Origin: Diacronema lutheri
Lineage: Eukaryota > Haptophyta > Pavlovophyceae > Pavlovales > Pavlovaceae
NCBI GenBank assembly: GCA_019448385.1
Contig: JAGTXO010000060.1
Coordinates: 1-64,000 of the forward strand
Reading direction: 5' to 3'
Length of the DNA stretch: 64,000 bases
Under the pieces are notes generated by a model that did no database searches, was not told the origin of the DNA, and saw nothing but the letters and a program-made list of their open reading frames with translations. The position numbers and the translations under genes were made by a program. Positions within the stretch are counted from its first letter, which is position 1, and each line of letters begins with the position of its first letter. This document shows, one piece after another, positions 20,817-32,730 of this stretch.

Positions 20817-21257
20817 TCATCGGCCGTACTTCTGGAACTCCCAATCACGGTTGTCGAGCGGGCACACCTGGCGCGTCTTGAGCCAGCGCGAGATGCAGTG
20901 GAAGTGGAACGCGTGGTTGCACACGCCCCACGCCACCGTGCACTCCTCCGATGTTGCGCTCGCCTGATTCGCCTGGCACTCGATGCACAGGTCCATGATG
21001 TGGTTGCGGCAGATCGCGCAGTTGTCCACCACGATGTCTGCGCGTGCGGCGTGCGGGCACGGCGCGCGGCTGCCGCGTGAGCGCCGGCCGCGCGTCACGC
21101 GGCGCGCGGCGCGTGACGCGCGCGTGGCCCGCGCACCCCACGCCCACAGGCTGACGGCGGACCACTTCTTCACCACGAAGCGCTTCTCTCCCGGGTTGAG
21201 CGCGCTCGCCGACGCGCCACCCGCCGTGTCGACGTCCATCGCGTCCTCGCCCGACAT
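20817..21257 (-). CDS. RBX1: RING-box protein RBX1 (cullin-RING ligase subunit)
   Basis: Two exons, 21257-21137 and 21037-20817, joined by a GTGCGC...GCGCAG intron in phase 1; 113 aa. The protein begins [11 protein letters not shown] and continues [20 protein letters not shown]. The RING-H2 domain is virtually identical to human RBX1: [40 protein letters not shown] and the C-terminus [11 protein letters not shown]1 binds cullins and recruits the ubiquitin-charged E2, so it is the catalytic core of SCF and other cullin-RING ligases in cytosol and nucleus. It is divergent from the TPS gene with 284 bp between starts. Confidence 0.97.
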   Translation of the reverse strand: MSGEDAMDVDTAGGASASALNPGEKRFVVKKWSAVSLWAWGARATRASRAARRVTRGRRSRGSRAPCPHAARADIVVDNCAICRNHIMDLCIECQANQASATSEECTVAWGVCNHAFHFHCISRWLKTRQVCPLDNRDWEFQKYGR

Positions 21258-21541
21258 GTCGCGCGGCAGGCGGTGGCGGCTGCTCCGCGCCGGCGGGCAA
21301 TCGGCGAGCCGAGGCGAGGGCACGCGCTGCGCGGGCGCAAGCGCGGGGTCGCGGGCGCGGGGGCGCGGGCGCGCGCGCTCGTTGACGTCAGCCCCTGCCC
21401 GCGCCGCCACTCGCCACTCCCCTCCGCGCCGCGCCTGCCCCGGCTTGCGCGCGAGCGCCGCTCGTGGCGCGCACCCGCTGCGCTCCGTCGCGCAAAGCGA
21501 AGCTGAGTCCGGCCTACTCGGGCGGCCGCCCGCAGATTGCG

Positions 21542-23094
21542 ATGGCCTACTTCACGCGCGTGCACTTTCGTGTGGTCGCGCACACGCACCACGGCGAGGC
21601 GGTGCACGTCGTGGGCGCGAGCCCCAGTCTTGGTGCGCGTGCTGTGTGCCGTCCGCGCCGCCGCCGCGCGCGTGGCCTGCAACCGCGCGCCCACGCGCGC
21701 GCGCGCGCGTGCGCGCCGCGCCGCGCGCAGGCTGCTGGGAGCCGCTGCAGGGCGTGGCGCTCGAGACGGACGGCGAGAGCTACCCGGTGTGGCGCGCGAC
21801 GGTGTCGCTCCCCGCCGAGCAGCCGCTCGCGTACAAGCTCGTGCTCATCGATGGCGGCATGAGCGGCTACCCGCAGCTCAAGGCGTGGGAGGGCATCGCG
21901 GGCAACCGCGAGCTCTGCCCGCGCGGCGACGAGATGACGGTCGAGGTGGTGATGCACGAGCAGCCGCAGCCGCGAGCGGGCGGCCTGCTTGAAGGCACAC
22001 TGCCGCTCGCGCCGACGCACGTCGTCGACAGCTTCGCACAGCCGCCGGGCGCGCCGCCTCCGCCGCCGCTCGCGACTGCGCCTCCGCCCGCGCACGCGCA
22101 GCCGCAGCCGCCGCCGCTGCTTGGCGCGGCGTGCGACGGCGGCGGCGGCAACGGCGGCGGCGTCGCGCACGAATCGTCGCCGCACGCCCGCGCCGACACG
22201 CCGCCGCGCGAGAACGCGCCCATCCCCGCGCCGATCCCGCCGCTCGTCTCGTCCAACTCGGCCGTCACGATGCTCGGCGGCAACGGGCCTTTCGACGAGC
22301 TCGTCCACGCGTCGCGCGAGCACGAGCTTGGCGACGGTGAGCTGGACGAGAGCGACGCGGTGATGGTCGTCTCGTACGTGCTCCCGCTCACCATCTGCCG
22401 GCGCGACGGCGGTCTGGGCTGGTCCGTCGAGTGGAACCAGGACTCGATCGTCGCCAAGAAGCACCGCTCAATCACCGACGCGATGCGCGTGCTGTGGGTC
22501 GGCTGCCCGCACGTCTCGCTGCGCGAGGAGCTGAGCGGCGCGGAGAAGGAGTCTCTTGCCGACGCGCTTCGCCCCTTCCACTGCGTGCCCGTCTGGCTGG
22601 GCCCCTCGCTGCACGCGGAGGCGTACTATGGCTTCTGCCGCAAGCAGCTGTGGCCCGTGCTGCACAACTGCGTGAGCGCGTACACGCGCGCGGCCGACAC
22701 CTTCTCCACCGCGGGCTGGCGCGCGTACACGGCGGTGAACAAGCACTTCTCCGACGTGGTGACGGAGGTGTACGAGCCTGGCGACCTCGTGTGGGTGCAC
22801 GACTACCATTTGCTGCTCCTCCCATCGTTTGTGCTGCGCAAGCTGCGCACCGCGTCCGTTGGCCTTTTCCTGCACACGCCCTTCCCCTCCTCCGAGCTCT
22901 TTCGAACCATACCCGTGCGCGACGAGCTGCTGCGAGGCATGCTCAACGCCGACCTCGTCGGCTTCCACCTCTTCGAGTACGCGCCGCCATGCTGCGTTGC
23001 GTCGCCACCCCCCCCCCCCCCCCCCCGCCTCCCCCATCCCTCCCCATCCCTTCCACCTCTTCGAGTACGCGCCACCATGCTGCGTTGCGTCGCA

Positions 23095-23127
<33 letters not shown>

Positions 23128-25853
23128 CCTCCCCCATCCCTCCCCATCCCTTCCACCTCTTCGAGTACGCGCCGCCATGCTGCGTTGCGTCGCGTTCGCC
23201 CTCCCCTCCCAACCCTCTCTCCTCCCCTCTCTGGGCTCGCACCCCCCCCCCCCCCCCCCTCCCCCATCCCTCCCCATCCCTTCCCCTCTTCCCGGCCCCG
23301 CCGCGCGCGCCAACGGCGGTCCGGCCCACGCCGCGCGCGCGCCCGCCGCCCCCGCCGCGCCTCGCGGCGCGCAGGTACGCGCGTTCGTTCCTCACGTGCT
23401 GCAAGCGGATGCTCGGCCTCGAGTACGAGTTCGTGCCCGGCGGCTTCCTCGCGGTGCGCGACCAGAAGCGCGTAGTCTTTGTGCAGGCGAGCCACGTGGG
23501 CCTCGAGCCGGACAACTTGCAGCCGCACCTCCGTCCGGTGGGCGCGGCGGAGATGCCGCCGGAGCTCGCACGGTGCGACGAGCTGCGCGCCGCGCTCGGC
23601 TCGGGTCGCGCGCTCATCGGCGGCATCGACGAGTGCGAGCACCTGCGCGGTCTCACATTTAAATTGCTCGCATTCGAGGGGCTGCTCGAGCTGCACCCGG
23701 CGTGGCAGGGGAAGGTCTGCCTCGTGCAGCTCCTCGTCGGCGCGCGCAACTACCTGCCCGCCGCCGAGGGCGACTCGTCCGCCGTGCGCGCCGAGCTGCG
23801 CGCGATCGCCGCGCGCGTGAACAGCGCGCACCCTGGCTCCATTGTGCTTGTCGACCTGCCGACCGTTTCGGTTGGTGTAAGGATGGCGGTGTGGGCGTGG
23901 CTACGCGTCGCCATCTTCTCGGCGATCAAGGAGGGCGTCAACGTGTACCCGCTCGAGTATGTGTACGCGCGCTCGGGCGAGGGCGCGGGCGTCGTCGTCT
24001 TGTCGGAGACCTGCTCGTGCGCGCATGTTCTCAACGGCGCGCTGCGTGTGAACGTCTGGTCGGCCGACGAGCTCATCGCGGCGATCGTGCGCGCGCTGAC
24101 GATGGAGGCGGCCGAGCGGATCGCGCGGCAGCAGCGCGACCTGATCTTTGTCGTCTCGAACACGACGCAGTCGTGGGCCGCGCGCTTCTTTGTCGATCTG
24201 AAGGCCGTCTCGCACCGCTCGCGCAAGGAGGAGGAGCCAGCGATGGCGATTGGCTTTGGCCTCGCCTCCTTCCGCTGCGTGGGGATGGGCGGGATGCGCA
24301 CCCTCGAGGTGACCGACGTGCTTGCCGCCTACCGCAAGACGGTGCGACGCGCCATCTTCGTCGACTGGGGCGGCACGCTCGTGCCCAACGACGACAGGCC
24401 TTTGACGCCAAGCCTCGCCTCTGAGGAGTATTCGCGACGCCTGCTGCCTGGACCGACGCACCACTGCCTCGAGGAGCTCTGTCACGACCCGCGCAATTTC
24501 GTCATGGTCGTGAGCGGTCTCGCGCGCACGCAAATGGAGCAAGTCTTCGGCGGGCTCCCCGCCATCTCCCTCGCAGCAGAGCACGGCTTGCTCTACCGTG
24601 TCGGCTCAACGCCCGGCGCGCATTACCGCGGCGCGGGGCACTGGGAGCAGATCATTGAGAGCTTCAACGACGACTGGAAGGCGCGCGCCACGCGCCGCGC
24701 CGCGACGCGCGCGCCCGGCCGCACGCCGACGCGCGCGCGCACGCGCGCCGCTCGCAGGACCTGGCGCACGCGATCGTCGAGACATACGCGATGCGCACGA
24801 ACGGCTCGTACGTGCAGCGCAAAGGGTCGTCGGTCGTGTGGCGCTTCGAGGACGCGGACCTCGAGTTTGGCGCGCAGCAGGCCAAGGAGATGCGCGAGCA
24901 CCTTGACAACTTGCTGCAGGGCTATCCCGTCGATGTGCAGGTGGGCAAGGGCTACGTCGAGATCAAGCCGGCGGGCGTGGACAAGGGCGTGATCGTCTCG
25001 CTCATGCTCTCACACCTCGCCGCCTCCTCTGGCGGCGTCGACTTTGTGCTCTGCGTGGGCGATGATTCATCGGACGAGAAGATGTTTGAGGCGCTGCACA
25101 GCCGGTTGGGCGGCGGCCACTCGACGCCATTGCCCACCTCGCCCCGCGGCCTCTCCGCGGGGCAGCCGTCGGCGCACGTCTTCTGCGCGACGGTAGGGCG
25201 CAAGCCGTCGGCCGCCCCCTACTACGTGAATGACCACGAGGAGGTGCTCGAGCTGCTCCAGTCCCTCCGATTGCACTCAACACGCTCGAACCGAAACCGC
25301 TCACTGACCGACCTCAACCGCCTCGGCCACCATCCGCACCGCGCCGTGCCCGGCGGCGGGCCCGGCGGCGGCGGCGAGCGCGCCGCGCCGCACGACCGCA
25401 ACGCACCCGCGCGCTCGTCGATCGGGGGCATCGCACACGGCGCGCTCGTCGGTGCGGCCGCGGCCGCGGCCGCTGGCTCCGAATTTGGCTCCGAATTTGG
25501 GCCGAGGGTCGGCGGCGCGGTGCCGAGCGGCGCGGCGCGCACGGCGGAGCAGCTGCCCATGCACGGCGGCGGCGGCGGTGGTGGCCTCTACGGCCAGCGC
25601 GCCGCGTGGGCGGCGACGCGCTCGAGCGACGTGCTCCCCGGCTCTTCGGCGACGCCGATCCCCGCACGATACGCGCAGGTGCGCGCACGCCACGCGCGCC
25701 GCGCGCGTGGCGCCGCGCCGACCACCGCGCGCTGCGCCGCGTGTGAGCCCGTCTCACCTCGGCTCGCCCATGCGCCGCGATGGCGGCGTTGGTGCGCAGA
25801 GCGTGCTCGGCCCGGATGTTGACGGCGAGGCGCCGCCGCCACTGACAGAGTAA
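21542..25853 (+). CDS. Class II-like trehalose-6-phosphate synthase/phosphatase with CBM20
   Basis: Five exons: 21542-21632, 21731-22976, 23375-24680, 24758-25678 and probably 25800-25853; 1,205 aa. Residues 1-110 form a CBM20 starch-binding domain ([39 protein letters not shown]). Residues about 240-760 are the GT20 synthase domain ([52 protein letters not shown]). About 770-1000 is a HAD/TPP domain with [11 protein letters not shown]. Synthase makes trehalose-6-phosphate from UDP-glucose and glucose-6-phosphate. The HAD nucleophile motif reads FVDWGGT, so the second Asp of DxDGT is Gly, and the GT20 loop reads [10 protein letters not shown] where active enzymes have DxxKG. Both suggest a regulatory rather than catalytic protein, as in plant class II TPS. 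Intron 3 has a GC donor; intron 2 repeats its own donor. The last exon is the least certain. Confidence 0.88.
22955..23290 (+). repeat. Tandem array of exon tail + 5' splice site + poly-C, TPS intron 2
   Basis: The exon 2 end CTTCCACCTCTTCGA|GTACGC, plus CCRCCATGCTGCGTTGCGTC and a poly-C tract of up to about 30 nt, occurs three times (exon copy near 22963, then near 23050 and 23153). It is followed by further C-rich sequence before the acceptor at 23374. All three copies keep the same donor. The frame is resolved by GA + G TAC GCG CGT, giving the conserved FEYARSF. Confidence 0.92.
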
Positions 25854-26877
25854 CGTTTTTAGAGAGTGTTGATTTTGGGCGATGGAAGACGAGAGCGCGC
25901 CGGGCAGCACGTCCGTCGCGGTGACCAGGATGCGCCACCAGAGTATCTAGGCGCTCAAACTGGCTGGCTGTGATCAGGCGCTCGAACTGGCTGGCTGTGA
26001 TCAGGCGCTCGAACTGGCTGACTGTGGCGCATGCGCGCGCGGTGCGCGAGCGAATGCTCTCCGTGTGTGTGGACAGAAGGCGGGAATGTGCGCGCGGCAC
26101 GCCGCGCCATGCGTGCTCGAGACTGGAGCTTCGGCACGGACGGCGCGGCGCACCGCGCGGCGACTGAGGAATGGGAAACGGTCAGACGCGGAGGAAACAG
26201 GAGGCGAATAACAAGGGGAGGAGGACGGAGCATGTGCGCGGCAGCTCCGACGGAAAGGGGCCCACCGCAGGCCCGTGGGCGCGCGTATGCGCGTGCCCCT
26301 GGCGGTGTGGCTCACGCACGGCCGCAACGGCGCAAGCAGACGCCGAGTGCGGCTGTGCGTGCCCTCGACGTGCGCTCAGCCCGCACGAGCGCGAGCGCAC
26401 GGCGAACGTGCGCCTCAAAGTTGCACCGGCCAAAGTCGGGCGCACTGGCCCAAGTCGAACCGCACTGGCCAAAGTCGGGCGCGCCGCGTGGCACGACGAC
26501 GGCGGTGTCCGGCAGCGGCCGCCGGCGCGCAGGTCTTGCTTGACGCGCGGCGCACGCATGGCCGCGCGCGGCGGCCGCGGCGGTCGGGCGTCGCGCGTGC
26601 GTGTCCCGAGCGCAGGCGGCGGTCGGGCGGGTCGGGCGGGGCGTCGAGGGCATCTCTGGCGGGTCGGGCGGGGCGTCGAGGGCATCTCGGGCGGGTCGGG
26701 CGGGGTAGTCTGGCGGGTCGGGCAAGCGCTATGCGCCGGTCGTGCAAGCGCTCAGCGCGCACGGTCGCGCGTCGGCGCGCTGCCTGCCGCCGCAGCCGCG
26801 GCGCGATCGCACGTGACGCGTCGCCGCTTCGCGTCGCCCATCGCCGCACAGCCGCATCACGCGTCACGCGTCACGCG
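25854..26877. other. Convergent intergenic region with short tandem repeats
   Basis: About 1 kb between the TPS stop and the homeobox gene stop. It contains three 27-bp tandem units (25949-26026, AGGCGCTCGAACTGGCTGGC...), CACTGGCCAAAGTCGGGCG-type repeats (26410-26482), a 31-bp GCGGGTCGGGCGGGGCGTCG repeat (26623-26710), and a GCGTCACGCGTCAC triplet. Open frames here have no recognisable domain and I do not call a gene. Confidence 0.6.
25949..26026. repeat. 27-bp tandem repeat, three copies
   Basis: Three units differing at single positions, each with GGCGCTC(A/G)AACTGGCTG and a TGATCA palindrome at the first two junctions. It lies about 95 bp after the TPS stop. Confidence 0.9.
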
Positions 26878-29800
26878 TCACGCCTCGCCGCGCTGTGCGG
26901 CAGCGGCGGCCGGGCCGTCGGTGGCGGCCGCGTCGGTGCTCGCGGCGAGCTGGTGCTTGCGCTTGCCCGCGCCGCCCGCGCTGCCGAGCGGGCTCGCGTT
27001 CGGTGCGCTACGCTTCCCCTCGCGAGCGCCGCCGCCGCCGCCTCCTCCATGCTGCGCGTCACCGTCGCCCGCGGTGGTCGCCGACGAGCGCGCGGCGCCA
27101 CCCAACGCGCGCTTGGCGGAGGCGGCGGCGGGGCGCGCGCGCGAGACGGCCGCGTCGCGCGAGCAGAAGGAGGCCGTAGCCGCGCCGCTGCCGCTGCCGC
27201 CGCCAGCCGCCTCGTCGGCCGTAGCCGCCGTTGCGGCCGTTGCGCCGGTCGCGCGCGTTGCCTCCGTGTTCGACGCGCTGCCGTCGCATGGCGGCGCGAG
27301 GGACTGGAAGACGCTCACCGTCCGAAGCAACCGGCGGCGCACCTCATCGTTCTCCTCGCGACTCAGCTGCGCGCTCAGCTCGGCGCGCGCCGCGTCCGCC
27401 GCGTCCGCGTCGGGCCAGAACGGGCCGCACGCCGCCCGCCGCGTGCGCGCGTCGGCCGCGCCGCCGCACGCGCCGCACGCGCCGACGCCGGCGCGCTCGT
27501 CGGAGATGAGCGCGGTGGCGGGCTGGCTGCTGCGCGCCGCCGCGGCGAGCGTGAACGCGCGCACGCCGTCGAGCTCTGAGCGGAAGCCGCCCGCCGCGCG
27601 CGCGTCGAGGACGCGCTGCAGCGAGTGAAGCCCGCCGCGCGCGCCGACCGCCGCCACGCTCGCCGCCGCGCGCGCGAGCTCGTCGACGTGCGGCGCGCCC
27701 TTCGGCGAGCGGCAGGGCGCGAGCGCAGCCGGCAGCGGCAGCGGCGCGTCCAACTTCGGCGCGGGCGGCACCGAGCACATGGCGGGGGCAGCGACGATGG
27801 CCGCGGGCTGCTGCGCGCCACACGCGGCCATAGGCTGGCATGGCGTGCGGCCGTCGAGCGGCGGCGAACCGAGCGTGCCGCATGTCTGCACGACGCCTTG
27901 CTGCAGCCACGCAGGCTCGTCGTCCTCCTCGTCCTCGTCGTCAAATGCCGACTCGTCGGCCTCAAGCTCACCCACCCGCGCCAGCTCGCCCACCTGCGCC
28001 AGCTCGCCCACCTGCGCCAGCTCGCCCACCTGCGCCAGCTCGCCCACCTGCGCCAGCTCGCCCACCTGCGCCAGCTCGCCCACCTGCGCCAGCTCGCCCA
28101 CCCGCGCCAGCTCGCCCACCTGCGCCAGCTCGCCCACCCGCGCCAGCTCGCCCACCTGCGCCAGCTCGCCCACCCGCGCCAGCGACTTAGCCGCGCGGCT
28201 CGCGCTCGCACCGCCCGCGCCGCCCGCGCCGCCGTCCGCTGCCGCGACGAATTCGGCGGCGCGCACGACCGACGCGGCTGCTGGCGTGGCGGCAAAGGCC
28301 GCGCTGGCGGCTGTGCGTGTGGCGCCGCGTTGCGTGCCAAGCTCGCCGCCGCATGCGAGCGAAGTTTGGGCGGGCAGCGCAGCGGCCACCGGTGCGGCCG
28401 TGCGGCCGGGCAGCTCGAGCGAAGCGCACTCAACGGCCGCTGTGCCGCCCACCGCGGCGGACGCGCCCGCGCCGCTCGGTGCGACATTTGCGCGCGCGCG
28501 CGCGTTGCCGCCGGCGGCCGGCGGCACGGACGCGTCCAGTCCGGCCGGCGGCACGGACGCGTCCAGTCCGGCCGGCGCGCCCACCGGCGCGCCGGGCTCT
28601 GCGCACGCGGGCTGTGGCTGCTCGGCGCCGCCGCCGTCTCCGCCGTGCGCAGCGCCTCCGCCTCCGTGGTAGTATGCGAAGAGTGAGTCAAGCGACGTCT
28701 CGTCCCCGCGCGCGCACGATGCGTCGCACGATGCGTCGCGTGCGCGAGTCAGCTCGTCGTGCGTGCGCGAATGGCCCTTGTGCGCGCGGCTGGCGGCTGC
28801 GCGGAGCGGCGGAGCGGCGGACGGCGGACGGCGGACGGCGCGTGCACGCAGCGGTGGGCGGCCGGCGCGCGAGTGAGCGCGCGCGGACGTGTCACGCGGT
28901 GCTGCAGGCGGGCGCGAGCCAGCGCGCCCGCCCGCCCGCCGAGCGCATGCCGCGCACCAGCGCACCACCACCGCACCACCCACCGCCCCACCACCGCACC
29001 ACCCACCGCCCCACCACCGCACCACCCACCGCCCCACCACCGCACCACCCACCGCCCCACCACCGCCCCACCCACCGCCCACCACCGCACCACCCACCGC
29101 CCCACCACCGCACCACCCACCTGCCCCACCACCGCACCGCCGCCGCACCTGGGCTGCCGCCGCTGGCGCAAGCGTCGCCGCTCGCCCTGCCGCCGGCGCG
29201 CGCGCCGGCCGCCCTCGACCCACCCTTGCCGCCATCGCTTAGAGCGTCGAGTGCTCCCACGCCGCCATCGCTGGGACTGGCGCTGCCCGGGTCGGAGCGC
29301 AGGTGCGAGCCTGCCTCGGAGGGCTCGAGGGATGAGAGGTTCCACGGCCAGATCGCGCTGTCTGCCCAGCGGAGCGCGCCGGCAGTGCCACCGTCGGGCG
29401 GCGAATCGCACACAAGGTCCGCGAATGCTTCTGCCTCTGCCTCCGCCTCCGCCTCCGCCTCCGCCTCCGCCTCCGCCCCGTCGTCGCGCGCTTGCGCAGC
29501 GGCCGCGACGGCGGCTGAGGCCCCGGTCGCGCCGCGCGCGCGCACGCCGCCGCCGCCACCACCACCGCCGCCGCCTTGCCGGCTGGCGCGTGCAGCCGGC
29601 CGGTGATCGGGTGCCGCACACGCGACAGCCATCTCGAGCTCCGAGGCCGGCAGCGCGCCGCCACCCGTGTCCTCCTCTGCGCCCGCGACGGGCGTCGGCG
29701 CCGTCGCCGCCCCGCCCGAGCGCACGTTCGCCGCCCGCGCGCCGCGCGGCGCGCGCCGTCGCGGCTCGCCGCCGCCCGCGCGCGCACAGCCCGCGCGCGC

Positions 29801-30999
29801 GCCCGGCGTGGGCGGCGGCGCCCCCGACGCGAGGTGTACGGGCTGCGGCCGCATGGCGTCTGCGCCGGTGGTGACGTTCGTCGAGCCGACCACAGCGCTG
29901 CTCGCGAGCGCGTGCTCGAGCGCCGCCTGCTGCCGTTGGATCTGTAGTTGCAGCTCGTGCAGCACGCCATAGCCGCCGTCGCCACCCGCGCCGCCGCCGA
30001 GTGCGCCGCCGCCGCCGCCGCCGAGCGCGCCCGTCGCGGTCGGTCGAGCACACACGGACGCGCCGGGCGCGAGCGGTGGGCTTGGCTGCGGGCACAAGGG
30101 CGGCGAGCCGGGCACGCTCAGCGCGGACGGCAGCATTGGCCGCGGGCTCGGCCCGACCGACCGGACGGCGGCGGCGTCTGCTGTCGCGCCGTCCGCGCTC
30201 TCCAGCATGCCGTCGTGTGCTCGGTCGGGCGCGCTGCTGCTGCCGGCGCCCAGCGCCTGCGCGAGCAACGATGGCGTCGACGGCGTGCGCATCAAGCAAA
30301 GGCCACCACCGCACGCGCCCGCCGCGCTGCCGGCCGCGGCAGGCGACGTACGGCCGCTCGCCAAAGCGCATTCGGCACTGTGGCGCGCGGCGCAGGCGGC
30401 GTGCCCCGCGGCAGCGGCGCTCGCGGCGGCGTGCGAATGCGCCGCCTGTGCGTGCAGCAGCCTGAGGAGGAGGAGCTGCTGCTGCGCGTGTTGGCTCTGC
30501 TGCGCGGCCGCCTGCTGCGCGTGCACGTGGCGTTGCACGCGGTGCGCTGCCGCGTGCTGCGCGGCCATTGCTGCCCATTGCGCCTCTGCGAGCGAGCAGC
30601 TGGGCATGCAACCGCAGCTCATCCCACCTCCGCCTGCACCCACCGCGCTCATGCCCACCGCGCCCGCGCCGGGCGGCGCGGGCGGCGCGGGCGGCGCGGC
30701 CGCGGTTTCCGGGCCGCCGCCGCCGCAGCCGCCGCCGTCGCCGCCGCCGCTGCCGTCGACGCCCGCCTCGACCGACGCGGCGGCGATGCCCTCCGCCTTG
30801 ACGGGCGCAAGGTGTGCCATCTGCGAGAGACCGCCGCTGCCACCCGCAGCCGCCGCTGCCGCCGCATGCCGCTGCTGCTGCTGCGCGTGCACGATCTGCT
30901 GCTGCTGCTGCGCCTGCGCCTGCTGCTGCAGCCACGCAAAATTGAATCGCGAGAAGAGCGACCAGCTGTCGAGCGTGCAGCCGCCCCTCTCGCCGCCCA

Positions 31000-31059
<60 letters not shown>

Positions 31060-32631
31060 GGCCCGCGCCCGCCGCGCCCGCGCCCGCCGCGCCCGCCGCG
31101 CCGGCGGTGGCGGCGGCGGCGGTGGCGGCGGTGGCGGCTGCCGCGCCAACCGCTGCTCCGCTCGCGTGCGCGTGCGCGGCGAGGCTGTGCTGTACGCGCG
31201 CGTGCGTCTGCGCGGCGAGCAGCGAGAGCTGCTGCTGCTGCGCCGCCACCTGCTGCTGCACCGCCACCAGCGGCGCGCACGTCGCGTGGCCGCAGGACGC
31301 GCCCGCCGCCGCGCCGGTCGCCGCGCCAGTCGTTGCGCTCGCCACTCCGCCATGCTGCGCGGCGGCGAGCTGCGGCGACGGCGGCGCGCCGGCCGAGGCG
31401 CCCGCGCTCGGCACCGCCGGCGGCAGCGCAGCCCCGCCCGCGCCAACGCCGCCGCCAAAACGCAACGCGTCGCAGCTCGCCGGTTCGGCACCGGCTGGAG
31501 ATGGCGGCGGCGGAGGCCATGGCAAGATGCGCGCACGCCCTGCGCGCGGCGGCTGCGTGAGCTGCGCGCAGGCGTGCGGCGCGCGACTGCTGGGCGCGGC
31601 CGCGGCCGTGGCCGTGATCGCGCCGAGTAGCACAGCCGGTGGTCCCATTCGCGCAGGCGGCTGCAGCTGCGGCTGCGCGCCCGCCGGCTGCTGCGCAAGC
31701 GGAGACGCCGAACGCGGCAGGGCGGGTGGCTGAGCCGGCAGCAGCGCGGGCCGCGCGGCGCCAAGCTGCGTGGGCGTCTCGGGCGGCGGCGTGGGCGCCG
31801 CCCCGCCGAGCGCCGCCGGCTCTGGCCGCGGCTGTGACGCGGACGCGCCCGCAGCTGTCGGTCGCGCTGGCTGCGCGGGCGCGGCGGGCGGCACTGCGGC
31901 GCACGCGAGCGCGTGCGCGGGCGCATCGTGCGCGGGCATTTGTCGAGCCGGTGCTGCCGCGGGCGCGCCACTTTGCGCAGCGGCGTCAGCCACCGCGCCG
32001 ACCGTTGCGGACCGCGCGTGGCTATCGGCGCGCGGCGTGTCATCGTCGTCGTCGTCCGCTCCTGCGTCGCCCGGCCGGCCACCGCGATCGCCGCCTCCAC
32101 CCTCGCCCGTCTCGTCGTCGCTCATCAGATCGAAGAGCGCGGCGGCAATCTGCGTGGACCCTCGAATCGAGCCGCTCGCCTCGCGGGCCTTTGCGCGCTG
32201 CCGCCGGTTCTGGAACCACACCTGCACCTGCCGCCGGCTGCGCGCGCGTACGAGCGACGGCACGGCGCGCACGGTTTCGCCGCACGTGACGCAGCTCGCG
32301 GCATGTCAGGCGGCGGGCGCGGCGGCGGAGCGCGAAAAGCGTGGCGGGTGTCCCGACTGCCCGCCAGCGCCCCCTGGCGCGCCGCGCGCTCGCGCACGCA
32401 CCTGACGTCGAGGTCGGCCGCGAGCGCATCCTTTTCCGAGAGCGTCGGAAAGTTGGTCCGCTGGAAGGCGGCCTCGAGCACCTTCAGCGCGTTCGTGTTC
32501 AGACGCCAGCGCGAGGCGGGCCGTCGCTTCGCGGTGGCCAGCGAGGGCGGTGCAAGCGCCGCCTCGCCCGCCGCCGCCGGCGCCCCGGGCGGCGCGGCCC
32601 TCGCAACCATGCCTGGCACGCCAGGATGCAT
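26878..32631 (-). CDS. Giant homeodomain protein
   Basis: Three exons, 32631-32402, 32237-29149 and 28796-26878; both junctions fit in phase (GTGCGT and GTGCGG donors); 1,745 aa. The homeodomain spans about 35-94 (RWRLNTNALKVLEAAFQRTN, then VQVWFQNRRQRAK with Q50 and N51) and is split by intron 1 between ADLDV and SRRQVQ. Homeodomain proteins are nuclear DNA-binding transcription regulators. The rest is mostly Ala/Gly/Pro/Gln low complexity. It includes a cysteine/methionine-bearing segment, a Gln-rich tract (near DNA 30860-30940), an AGAGAG run (31000-31070), a VGELAQ/VGELAR repeat (27972-28182) followed by the acidic DESAFDDEDEEDDEPAWLQQ, and a Lys/Arg C-terminus (GKRKHQLAAS). Exon 3 could in principle be a separate gene, but the phase match and the absence of a start favour one protein. 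A second ATG lies at 32610. Confidence 0.75.
27970..28185. repeat. 18-bp coding repeat (VGELAQ/R)
   Basis: About twelve 18-bp units GCCCACCTGCGCCAGCTC in the third exon of the homeobox gene, encoding a predicted helical VGELAQ/VGELAR array. Some units alternate Q and R in a higher-order pattern. Confidence 0.93.
28966..29135. repeat. 23-bp tandem repeat in homeobox intron 2
   Basis: Six to seven units of ACCACCGCACCACCCACCGC plus CCC, starting 14 nt inside the donor (29148) and running towards the acceptor at 28797. The transcript strand reads GGTGGGGCGGTGGGTGGTGC. Confidence 0.9.
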
Positions 32632-32671
32632 CCTCCCCTCCGGAATCCTCCTGAAGAGGAGACTGGATTGA

Positions 32672-32730
32672 TCCAGCCTCGGCCCCGTGCGCGCCCCTCC
32701 TGCTGACCCGCCTGTAAGCGTCGTTAGTAT
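32672..32730 (-). repeat. 59-bp dispersed repeat, copy 2
   Basis: Perfect reverse-complement copy of 3485-3543. It lies 41 bp upstream of the homeobox start codon, in the same orientation relative to that gene as copy 1 has to the Tim44-like gene. In sense it reads TACTAACGACGCTTACAG, then a GC-rich block. Confidence 0.9.

Noticed and set aside
26171-27628. 485-codon plus-strand open frame
   Set aside because: It overlaps the third homeobox exon antisense, has no domain, and its open state follows from GC-rich codon use on the other strand.
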